Source: JBEKVE01 sp049514335
GTDB taxonomy: Bacteria > Actinomycetota > Acidimicrobiia > Acidimicrobiales > UBA8190
Length of the DNA: 39,731 bases
Assembly (NCBI GenBank): GCA_049514335.1
Contig: JBEKVE010000011.1
Span: 1-39,731, forward strand
Reading direction: 5' to 3'
Positions 26,777-33,382 of this stretch are shown here, piece by piece; positions within the stretch are counted from its first letter, which is position 1, and each line of letters begins with the position of its first letter. A program made the translations under genes and the position numbers. Under the pieces are notes generated by a model that worked only from the letters and a program-made list of their open reading frames with translations, did not search any database and had not been told where the DNA came from.

Positions 26777-27813
26777 GCGCCAACGAGCGGCCGGGAAGCC
26801 TCGACCTCGCCTCGGCGGCGGCGCGGCCCGACGATGTCGAGTGGGACGGCCCCACCATCCGCTACGACCTGGTCAAGGAATTCGCGGTGGCCCTGGTGGT
26901 CATGGTCCTGCTGGCGGTCGGCCTGTCGGTGGTGCTGTCGTCCCCCGACGTCCGCCCCCTCACCATCCGCCAGTGGTCCCAGAACGATCCCTCCGACTTC
27001 CTGGTCACGGCGGTGGGCGAGCTCGACGGGTCGAGCGACACCGCCACCTACGGACCTCCCTACAACCCGTGGGCCCCGGGAGAGGGCCAGAAGATCGGTC
27101 CCGTCGGGGTCGAGCGCTGGGTGGGGGTGCACGTCCCGGTGAACACGGCGCAGGACTTCGTCCTGGCACCCCTCGGCGTGGCGGCGGCCGATGACGCCAC
27201 GCTGCACCAGGCGCTCGCCCGCTACGACACTGCGTCCGCCACGAGCCAGCAGGCCTGGACGGCGGCGTACACCAAGGGCCTTGCCCACGTGTCGGTCCAA
27301 GGCGGCACCGTCACGCTCCCACCCGGCCGCTACGGGCCCGTCGCCCCCATGATGACGGGGCTGTTGGGCATGGCCCGCACCGGGAGCCTCGACGCCGACC
27401 TGCTGGCATCGCCGCAGTTCTACGGCACCGACTACACGAAGCCCTTGCTCTTCATGGCCGACGGGTCGTACATGGCCAACCTGGCCCAGGCCCAGCATCT
27501 GTCGGGAACGCAGTGGGGCATGATGAACGAGACGGGCAACTTCCCCGGCCAGGCGTGGCTGTGGCTGTACACGGCGTGGTACCAGGTCTCGCCCTTCACC
27601 ACTTCCTCGAACGCCGACGCCCTCATCTGGGGGATCATGATGATCCTCACGCTCGGCCTGTTGCTCGTGCCCTTCATCCCCGGACTGCGTTCGATCCCCC
27701 GGGCCGTCCCCGTGTACCGCCTCATCTGGCGCGACCACTACCGCCGGTTGGAGGCGTCCTCGCCGGGGCCCCCCGCCGTCACTCGTGATGCACCGCCGGG
27801 AACGGGGCCGTGA
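26773..27813 (+). CDS. Cytochrome b partner protein with large extracytoplasmic domain
   Basis: This is a 346-aa membrane protein with a span at about residues 33-56 (LVKEFAVALVVMVLLAVGLS) and another at about 281-303 (ALIWGIMMILTLGLLLVPFI). Between them lie roughly 220 residues predicted outside, including TIRQWSQNDPSDFL, GPPYNPW, GVHVPVNTAQDFVL, YGTDYTKPLLFMADGSYM and NETGNFPGQAWLWLYTAWYQ. The end, VPYRLIWRDHYRR-like (VPVYRLIWRDHYRR), is cytoplasmic. It occupies the place where subunit IV (petD) follows petB, but I see no PEWY quinol-site motif and only two clear spans, so calling it subunit IV would be unsafe. It probably forms a complex with the dihaem protein. I recall related pairs in other actinobacteria without known function. 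Confidence 0.75.
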   Translation: MSANERPGSLDLASAAARPDDVEWDGPTIRYDLVKEFAVALVVMVLLAVGLSVVLSSPDVRPLTIRQWSQNDPSDFLVTAVGELDGSSDTATYGPPYNPWAPGEGQKIGPVGVERWVGVHVPVNTAQDFVLAPLGVAAADDATLHQALARYDTASATSQQAWTAAYTKGLAHVSVQGGTVTLPPGRYGPVAPMMTGLLGMARTGSLDADLLASPQFYGTDYTKPLLFMADGSYMANLAQAQHLSGTQWGMMNETGNFPGQAWLWLYTAWYQVSPFTTSSNADALIWGIMMILTLGLLLVPFIPGLRSIPRAVPVYRLIWRDHYRRLEASSPGPPAVTRDAPPGTGP

Positions 27814-30373
27814 CGAGCATGATGCGGGGGTGGGACCCGAGCCCGATGCGGTGAGCCAGGCCGGCAGTGCCCGTGGCGACGGGGCCGACGACGGCCTCGC
27901 ACACGAGGGCGGCACCGACGTCCTTCTCGCCGACGGCACGACCGCCCGGGTGCGCGCCATGCGCCCCGACGACGCCACCGCGCTGGTGGCCTTCCACGCC
28001 GGTCTTTCGCCCGAGACCGTGGTGCTGCGCTTCTTCGGGCCCCATCCCCGGCTGTCGGACAAAGAGGTGGAGCGCTTCACCACCGTCGACGGTGTGAACC
28101 GGGTGGCGCTCGTGGCCGAGCGGGCCGGCGACATCGTGGCCGTGGCCCGCTACGACCGTCCCCCCGGGAGCGACGAGGCCGAGGTGGCCTTCGTCGTGGC
28201 GGACGCCTTCCAGGGCAGGGGCGTGGGCAGCATCCTGCTCGAGCACCTCGCCAGTGCGGCGCGGTCCCACGGCATCCGCCGCTTCGTGGCCGACACCCTG
28301 TCGGAGAACTTCCGCATGCTGCACGTCTTTCGTGACGCCGGGTTCGCCCGGCAATTCACCCGCACGGCCGAGGTCATGCGCGTCGTCCTCGACATCGAGC
28401 CGTCGCCCGAGGCCCGGCAGGTGGCCGAGGAGCGCGACCGCCGCGCCGTGGTGCGGTCGATGGACCGCGTGTTGCGCCCGCAGTCGGTGGTGGTGGTGGG
28501 CGTGACGACCGATGCCGACAGCGCCGCCGCCCGCGTGGTGGAGCACCTCGCCGCCGGCGGTTTCCACGGTCCTCTCCACGCCGTGGGCACGGGTCGCGCC
28601 ACGGTGGCGGGTGTCGCCGTGGTGCCCGACGTCGACGCCGTCCCCGGGACGCTCGATCTCGCCGTCGTGGCCACCGCCGCCCGCCACGTGCGCGACGTGG
28701 TCGAGGCGTGCGGACGCAAAGGGGCGGGGGCCGTGGTGGTGATGGCCGGCGACTTCGCCGAGACAGGGGCAGCCGGTGCCGCCCGCCAGGCCGAGGTGGT
28801 GCGGGCCGCCCACGGCCTCGGGATGCGCGTCGTCGGCCCCAACTGCATCGGGGTCCTCAACACCGAACCTGGCGTCTCCATGAACGCCACCACGGTGGCG
28901 GCGCTGCCCGATGCCGGCCCCGTCGGGTTCGCCTCGCAGTCCGGCGGTGTCGGGGCGGCCATGCTGGCCGAGGCCCACGGCCGCGGCCTCGGCCTGTCGA
29001 GCTTCGTGTCCCTCGGCAACAAGGCCGACGTGAGCGGCAACGACGCCCTGTTGTGGTGGGAGCAGGACCCGGCCACCGAGATCGTGCTGCTGCACCTGGA
29101 GTCGTTCGGCAATCCGCGCCGCTTCGCCCGGATCGCCCGTCGCATCAGCCGTGCCAAGCCGATCGTGGCGGTGAAGAGCGGCACCAGCGTGGCGGGCGCA
29201 CGCGGCGCCACCCGGCACAGCGCTGCGCTTCCCCGATCCGAGCGGGCGGTCGAAGCGCTTTTCCACCACACCGGCGTGATCCGGGTCGAGACCCTCGAGG
29301 AGCTGTTCGACACGGCCGCGGTCCTCGCCCTCCAGCCGCTGCCCCGGGGCCGGCGGGTGGGCATCGTGGCCGACGCCGGGGGCGCCGGCGTGCTGGCTGC
29401 CGACGCCTGTGTCCATCACGGACTGGCCGTGCCCGAGCTGCGGCCCGAGACCCGACGCACGCTTCGCTCCGTGCTGCCGCCCGGGGCGGGGACGGCCAAC
29501 CCCGTGGACCTGCTCGACGCGGTCCGGCCCGACGAATTCGGGCGGGCCGTGGCCGCCCTCGCCGACACCGGCGAGGTGGACGCCGTCCTGGTCGTCGTGA
29601 CCGCCCCCGGGGCGTCGGCGGCGGCAGTCACCGCGGCTGTGGCCCGGGAGCTCGGCAGCGGGACCGGATCAGACCGTCTCGAGCGGGCGGTGACGGTGGT
29701 GGCGGCCACCCTTGGCTCCCCCGGGGGGGACGGGGGGCGGGCCGACACGCCGAGGCGCGTGCCCTGCTTCACCTACCCCGAGACCGCGGCACGCGCCCTC
29801 GCCCACGTGGCCGACTACGCATCGTGGCGCTCCCAGCCCGACGAGCCCGAACCACTCGTGAGTGACATGGACCCCAACGCCGCCCGGCGCCACATCGCCG
29901 ATGCCGCCGATCCCGCGAGCGCGGAGGTGTGGATCAGCGGGGAAGGCGCCAGGCGCGTCGTGGGCGCCTACGGCATCGCCTGCGACGACGCGCCGGCTGA
30001 CGCCGGGGCACCACCGGCGCGCCGGCGCGTCGTCGGTTTCGTCCAGGACCCCGCCTTCGGTCCCGTGGTCATGCTCGGCGACAGCGACAGCGCGGGGCCG
30101 CCGCGGGGCGGTGGTTCGTGCCTGGCACCGCTCACCCGCGCCGAGGCTCGTCGTCTCACCGTCGCCGACGCCGGCGAGGGTGAAGGGGACGAGAACGATG
30201 CCCTGGTGGACCTGGTGCTGCGCCTGGGGCGTATGGCCGAGGACCTGCCCGAGGTGGCCGAGGCGTGGTGCGGGCCCCTGCGCCTCTCTGCCGGCCGGGC
30301 CACGGTGCTCGAAGCCAGGGTGCGCGTGAGCGCCCCACCGGCACCTCCCGACGACCGCCGCCACCTCGCCTGA
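27785..30373 (+). CDS. GNAT acetyltransferase fused to acyl-CoA synthetase-like domains, ATP-grasp mostly deleted
   Basis: This is an ~862-aa protein resembling Pat/PatZ protein lysine acetyltransferases, in the GNAT-first order known in actinobacteria. Residues about 45-200 are GNAT, with the acetyl-CoA loop QGRGVGS. Residues 230-355 are the CoA-binding Rossmann fold (VVVVGVTTDADSA, VVGPNCIGVLNT). Residues 375-690 are the two succinyl-CoA-ligase-like domains (SQSGGVGAAMLAEAHGRGLG, VSLGNKADVSGND, TANPVDLLDAV). The His of the acetyl-CoA synthetase phosphorelay appears to be kept (GATRHSAAL, His478). In the C-terminal ATP-grasp the central block with the Lys and HKSDVGGV-type motif is missing: YGIACDDAPAD passes almost directly to VVGFVQDPAFGPVVMLG. 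It may sense or acetylate but probably cannot bind ATP. Start options are GTG 27785, ATG 27788 and GTG 27830; the first two overlap the previous gene. Confidence 0.85.
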   Translation: MMHRRERGRDEHDAGVGPEPDAVSQAGSARGDGADDGLAHEGGTDVLLADGTTARVRAMRPDDATALVAFHAGLSPETVVLRFFGPHPRLSDKEVERFTTVDGVNRVALVAERAGDIVAVARYDRPPGSDEAEVAFVVADAFQGRGVGSILLEHLASAARSHGIRRFVADTLSENFRMLHVFRDAGFARQFTRTAEVMRVVLDIEPSPEARQVAEERDRRAVVRSMDRVLRPQSVVVVGVTTDADSAAARVVEHLAAGGFHGPLHAVGTGRATVAGVAVVPDVDAVPGTLDLAVVATAARHVRDVVEACGRKGAGAVVVMAGDFAETGAAGAARQAEVVRAAHGLGMRVVGPNCIGVLNTEPGVSMNATTVAALPDAGPVGFASQSGGVGAAMLAEAHGRGLGLSSFVSLGNKADVSGNDALLWWEQDPATEIVLLHLESFGNPRRFARIARRISRAKPIVAVKSGTSVAGARGATRHSAALPRSERAVEALFHHTGVIRVETLEELFDTAAVLALQPLPRGRRVGIVADAGGAGVLAADACVHHGLAVPELRPETRRTLRSVLPPGAGTANPVDLLDAVRPDEFGRAVAALADTGEVDAVLVVVTAPGASAAAVTAAVARELGSGTGSDRLERAVTVVAATLGSPGGDGGRADTPRRVPCFTYPETAARALAHVADYASWRSQPDEPEPLVSDMDPNAARRHIADAADPASAEVWISGEGARRVVGAYGIACDDAPADAGAPPARRRVVGFVQDPAFGPVVMLGDSDSAGPPRGGGSCLAPLTRAEARRLTVADAGEGEGDENDALVDLVLRLGRMAEDLPEVAEAWCGPLRLSAGRATVLEARVRVSAPPAPPDDRRHLA

Positions 30374-30380
30374 CAAGCTC

Positions 30381-30398
30381 CGGCCTGGTCCCAGGCCG
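30381..30398 (+). terminator. Hairpin after the cytochrome b/GNAT operon
   Basis: CGGCCTGG (30381-30388) and CCAGGCCG (30391-30398) are perfectly complementary, starting 8 nt after the stop of the GNAT gene. The innermost pairs must open to give a loop. It separates this operon from the following membrane protein gene. Confidence 0.5.
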
Positions 30399-30437
30399 TG
30401 GATCACCGGGCCCATGCGCAGGTCACGAGGCAATTCA

Positions 30438-30549
30438 GCTGGGACTTTCGGACCCGACCGGGGGACCTTCGGCTCTGCCGGTCAGATACGCCGATCCGGC
30501 ATCGTGAGGCAACGGTCCGGTGCAACCGGGTCGGGACCTTGGCAAAGGG
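30438..30549 (+). promoter_or_regulatory. Three DosR-type half-sites upstream of the membrane protein gene
   Basis: GGGACTTT (30441-30448), GGGACCTT (30462-30469) and GGGACCTT (30533-30540) all point the same way and lie 39 to 138 nt before the ATG at 30579. The mycobacterial DosR box is a palindrome with GGGACT half-sites. The first two copies are 21 nt apart, about two helix turns. The second halves of each box are degenerate. The neighbouring response regulator has a DosR-type recognition helix. The assignment is inferred from sequence only. Confidence 0.5.
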
Positions 30550-30578
30550 CCAGGGAAACCAACAAAGAGGAGTTGACC

Positions 30579-31193
30579 ATGCGGCGCAAGACGTTCGACA
30601 TGATCCTTACGGCGGGCGGCGCGGTTCTGGTGGTCGTCCTTCTGGCCGCGGGGGCACTGGGGCTGTGGGGCTACAGCTTCGCCAACAGCAACGTGCACAA
30701 CCAGCTCGCCGAGCAGAAGATCACCTTCCCGCCGGCAGCTGCCTTCGCCCACCCCAAGGTGGGGACGGAGATCACACCGAGCATGATTCCGTCGGTGTCG
30801 CAGTACGCGGGACAGCAGCTGCTGACCGGTCGGCAGGCCGAGGTGTACGCCAACGACTTCATCGCCGTGCACCTGAATGAGATCGGCCAGGGCCAGACCT
30901 ACTCCCAGCTGTCGACCAAGGCCATGGCCCTGCCCAAGGGTTCGGCGGCCTACGCCGCAGCCGAGGGACAGGTGCAGACCGTGTTCCAGGGCACGACCCT
31001 CCGGGGCCTGCTGCTCGAGGCGTACTCGTTCTGGACCTTCGGGCAGATCGCCCTGGTGGCTTCGATCATCTCCTTCGTGCTGGCCGGCGTGATGCTGGTC
31101 CTCACGGCGATCGGACTGCTCCACTTCCGCCGGGTGCCCGAGGACCTCGAGTTCCCCAAGGCGCACACCGAGAAGGTGCTCGAGCCGGTGTGA
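30579..31193 (+). CDS. Two-span membrane protein of unknown function
   Basis: This is a 204-aa membrane protein. The first span (about residues 9-31, ILTAGGAVLVVVLLAAGALG) follows a basic start, MRRKTFDM. An extracytoplasmic region of about 120 residues contains FANSNVHNQLAEQKITFPP, QYAGQQLLTGRQAEVYANDF, VHLNEIGQGQTYSQLSTKAM and TVFQGTTLRGLLLEAYSFW. The second span (about 158-181) is ALVASIISFVLAGVMLVLTA. I believe homologues exist in other actinobacteria as conserved hypothetical proteins; no function is known to me. A strong AAAGAGGAG lies about 6 nt upstream of the ATG. Three DosR-like half-sites in the leader and its position beside a DosSR-type pair suggest that it is a target of that system. 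It is transcribed apart from the operon before it. Confidence 0.82.
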   Translation: MRRKTFDMILTAGGAVLVVVLLAAGALGLWGYSFANSNVHNQLAEQKITFPPAAAFAHPKVGTEITPSMIPSVSQYAGQQLLTGRQAEVYANDFIAVHLNEIGQGQTYSQLSTKAMALPKGSAAYAAAEGQVQTVFQGTTLRGLLLEAYSFWTFGQIALVASIISFVLAGVMLVLTAIGLLHFRRVPEDLEFPKAHTEKVLEPV

Positions 31194-31206
31194 ACCGGTA
31201 GCGGGC

Positions 31207-31266
31207 CCGGACAGTTGTCCGGCCTGGCTCAACCGGCGGGGTGTCGCCATGCGGCACCCCGCCGGT
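31207..31266. terminator. Bidirectional terminator between convergent genes
   Basis: Two hairpins lie between the ends of the plus-strand membrane protein gene and the minus-strand response regulator gene. The first is CCGGAC-AGTT-GTCCGG (31207-31222). The second is a 12-pair perfect stem, ACCGGCGGGGTG (31232-31243) with CACCCCGCCGGT (31255-31266), around an 11-nt loop. Position and strength suit termination from both sides. Confidence 0.7.
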
Positions 31267-31343
31267 GCGCGTCCGGGCACGGGCCACACACGCACCGCTC
31301 GTGCCGGCAGGGCCCGGCGTCACGCGCCGGGCACCACACGCCG

Positions 31344-31991
31344 TCAGGACTTCTGCTTGCGCTCCGCCAGGCGCGCGGCGTACACCGCCGCCTCGGTGCG
31401 GCGGGCGAAACCCATCTTCGACAGCAGGTTCGACACGTAGTTCTTGACCGTCTTCTCCGCCAGATAGAGCTCGTCGGCGATCTGGCGGTTGGTCTTGCCG
31501 TCGGCGATGAGCTCGAGGATGTTGCGCTCCTGAGCGGTGAGGCGGGCGAGGCGCTCGTCCTCCACGTTCTCCCCGCGCAGGCGCTCCATGACTTGTCGCG
31601 TCAGGGACGGATCGAGGAGCGACTCCCCGGCCGCCACCCGGCGCACGGCCGAGACGAGATCGCTCCCCTTGATCTGCTTGAGCACGTATCCGCTCGCCCC
31701 CGCCAAGATGGCCGAGAACAGCGCCTCGTCGTCGGCGAACGACGTCAGCATGAGGCACTTGAGCTCGGGCATGGCGGAGCGCAGGTCCCGGCACACCTCC
31801 ACGCCGTCACCATCGGGCAGGCGCACGTCGAGCACGGCCACGTCCGGTTTGGTGGCGGGCACGCGGGCCAACGCCTCCTCGGCGGTGGCACCCTCCCCCA
31901 CCACGGTCAGGTCCTCTTCGGCCTCGAACAGCTCCCGCAGACCCCTCCGCACCACCTCGTGGTCGTCGAGCAGGAACACTCTGGTGGTCAC
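31344..31991 (-). CDS. DosR/DevR-like NarL-family response regulator
   Basis: This is a 215-aa response regulator. The receiver domain has the acidic pair Asp9/Asp10 (FLLDDHEVV), the phosphorylated Asp55 (VLDVRLPDG), Thr83 (MLTSF) and Lys105 (YVLKQIKG). The LuxR-type HTH covers about residues 149-212, [20 protein letters not shown], with a recognition helix [18 protein letters not shown]. That helix carries the same Lys, Lys and Asn contact residues as mycobacterial DosR, so binding to GGGAC-type boxes is expected. The GTG at 31991 has GGAAGG about 10 nt upstream. The gene lies 166 nt downstream of its probable kinase, with a strong hairpin between them. DosR itself controls the hypoxia and NO response; the equivalent role here is inferred. 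Confidence 0.93.
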   Translation of the reverse strand: MTTRVFLLDDHEVVRRGLRELFEAEEDLTVVGEGATAEEALARVPATKPDVAVLDVRLPDGDGVEVCRDLRSAMPELKCLMLTSFADDEALFSAILAGASGYVLKQIKGSDLVSAVRRVAAGESLLDPSLTRQVMERLRGENVEDERLARLTAQERNILELIADGKTNRQIADELYLAEKTVKNYVSNLLSKMGFARRTEAAVYAARLAERKQKS

Positions 31992-32105
31992 GTCGCGGCC
32001 GCCTTCCTTGCGTCGATCATGGACCCGGACGTCGTCGCCGGGCTTTCGGCGGGACCGGAGCGCACCGTCGGGTCCTGCCTAGCACAGGTGGCCCGTCTCC
32101 CCGAG

Positions 32106-32134
32106 GGGCCGCACCGGCCCAATGGGTGCGGCCC
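32106..32134 (-). terminator. Strong inverted repeat between sensor kinase and regulator genes
   Basis: GGGCCGCACC (32106-32115) and GGTGCGGCCC (32125-32134) pair perfectly over ten bases around a 9-nt loop. It starts 23 nt after the kinase stop. It could end or attenuate the kinase transcript, so that the regulator is made from its own promoter, or it could stabilise a processed mRNA. Confidence 0.5.
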
Positions 32135-32157
32135 GCCACGCCATGCGGCCGCGGTCG

Positions 32158-33297
32158 TCACGGCCGTCCGATCCTCGACGTCGAGCGGGGAACACGCCAC
32201 AACAGCTCCGTTCCCCCTTCGGGGCGCGGGCACAGCTCACAGGAGCCGCCGAGCAGCTTGGCGCGCTCCTCGACCGCCGCCGTGGCTAAGCCGCCGCCCC
32301 CGCCCGCAGCGACGCCGTCGGTGGAAACCCGCACCTGAAGCGCACCCTCGTCCACGCAGACGTCGACCTCGACCAGGCGCGGCCGGTCGTGGTGCACCAC
32401 GTTCGAGACCGCCTCGCGCAGCAAGAGGAGCAGGTGGTCCACCAGGTAGGGGTCGAGCTCGTCCATGGGGCCGTCGAGGTCGACCCGGGTCTCGATGTCG
32501 AGCCCGGCGACGTTGTCGAGCAGCTCGAGGATCTCGGCCCGCACCCCGCCGCTCAGGCGCCGCTGCCTGTTCATGGCGAACACCGTGGAACGGATCTCGT
32601 GGATGGTGTCGTCGACCTCGTCGATCGCCTCCTGCACGCGGGCGGCGGCGGCGGGACTCGTCTCCAGGCGGAGCGTGCCCTGCAGGGACAGGCCCACGGT
32701 GAACAGGCGCTGGATGACGGTGGAGTGCAGGTCGCGGGCGATGCGCTCGCGCTCCTCGGTCACCGACAGATGGCGCATCCGTCCGTGCAGGCGGGCCTTG
32801 TCGATGGCGAGGCCCGCAGCGAGTCCGAGCGCCACCACGACGTCCTCGTCCTCCTCGCTGAAGGTGGCCGCCGCCTGCTTGTCGCACAGGTAGAGATTGC
32901 CGAAGGCTTCACCGCCGGCCGTGATGGGCACGCCCAGGAACGAACCCATGGCGGGGTGCCCGTCGGGGAACCCGCTGCGCTCGGGGTGCTCGTCGATGTG
33001 GTCGAGGCGCAGCGGGCTCGGGTCCTTGATGAGCACCCCGAGGACGCCCTTGCCCTCGGGGAGATGCCCGATCGCCGCCACCTCCTCGGGGCGCAGGCCG
33101 ACGGTGATGAATTCGGCCAGGCCGGTCCCCGAGGTGTCGAGAACACCCAGGGCGCCGTAGCGGGCGCCGGAGAGGTCCACCGCCGTCTGCGTGATGGTGC
33201 GGAGCACGGCGGTGATGTCGAGGTCGCCGGCCACGAGGAGCATGGCGTCGATCAACGCTTGCAAGCGCTCCGGGTCCCGGACCCGATGGAACGGCAT
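32158..33297 (-). CDS. DosS/DevS-like sensor histidine kinase with a single GAF domain
   Basis: This is a 379-aa kinase without membrane spans. Residues about 25-170 are one GAF domain. Within it GFPDGHPAMGSFLGVP and FGNLYLCDK align with the first GAF of mycobacterial DosS, where the proximal haem ligand His149 and Tyr171 lie 22 residues apart; here they are His114 and Tyr136. The dimerisation/phosphoacceptor region is EERERIARDLHSTVIQRLF, with His191. The ATPase domain has the N box LLREAVSNVVHH (Asn299), a glycine-rich stretch AAGGGGGLATAAVEERAKLL and the end GGTELLWRVP; the DxGxG motif is altered to STDGVAAGG. Mycobacterial DosS has two GAF domains, so this is a shortened version. ATG 33297 is the family-like start; the frame upstream is low-complexity. 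Partner: the regulator just downstream. Confidence 0.92.
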   Translation of the reverse strand: MPFHRVRDPERLQALIDAMLLVAGDLDITAVLRTITQTAVDLSGARYGALGVLDTSGTGLAEFITVGLRPEEVAAIGHLPEGKGVLGVLIKDPSPLRLDHIDEHPERSGFPDGHPAMGSFLGVPITAGGEAFGNLYLCDKQAAATFSEEDEDVVVALGLAAGLAIDKARLHGRMRHLSVTEERERIARDLHSTVIQRLFTVGLSLQGTLRLETSPAAAARVQEAIDEVDDTIHEIRSTVFAMNRQRRLSGGVRAEILELLDNVAGLDIETRVDLDGPMDELDPYLVDHLLLLLREAVSNVVHHDRPRLVEVDVCVDEGALQVRVSTDGVAAGGGGGLATAAVEERAKLLGGSCELCPRPEGGTELLWRVPRSTSRIGRP

Positions 33298-33382
33298 GGG
33301 ATGGAGTCTACGTCCGCCCCTGTTCCGGACCCCCCCTATCCTGGCGATACGCGCCCCTTTGTCGGTCGCGACGCGCTGCGGG

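Noticed and set aside
30414..30578. 55-codon N-terminal extension of the membrane protein at 30579
   Set aside because: The extension is Arg/Gly-rich, covers the candidate regulatory sites, and an excellent ribosome binding site precedes the ATG at 30579.
31988..32020. Ten-codon leader frame overlapping the response regulator start
   Set aside because: ATG-to-TGA frame ([10 protein letters not shown]) ends exactly at the GTG, but it is too short to judge and no ribosome binding site or regulatory codon run is present.
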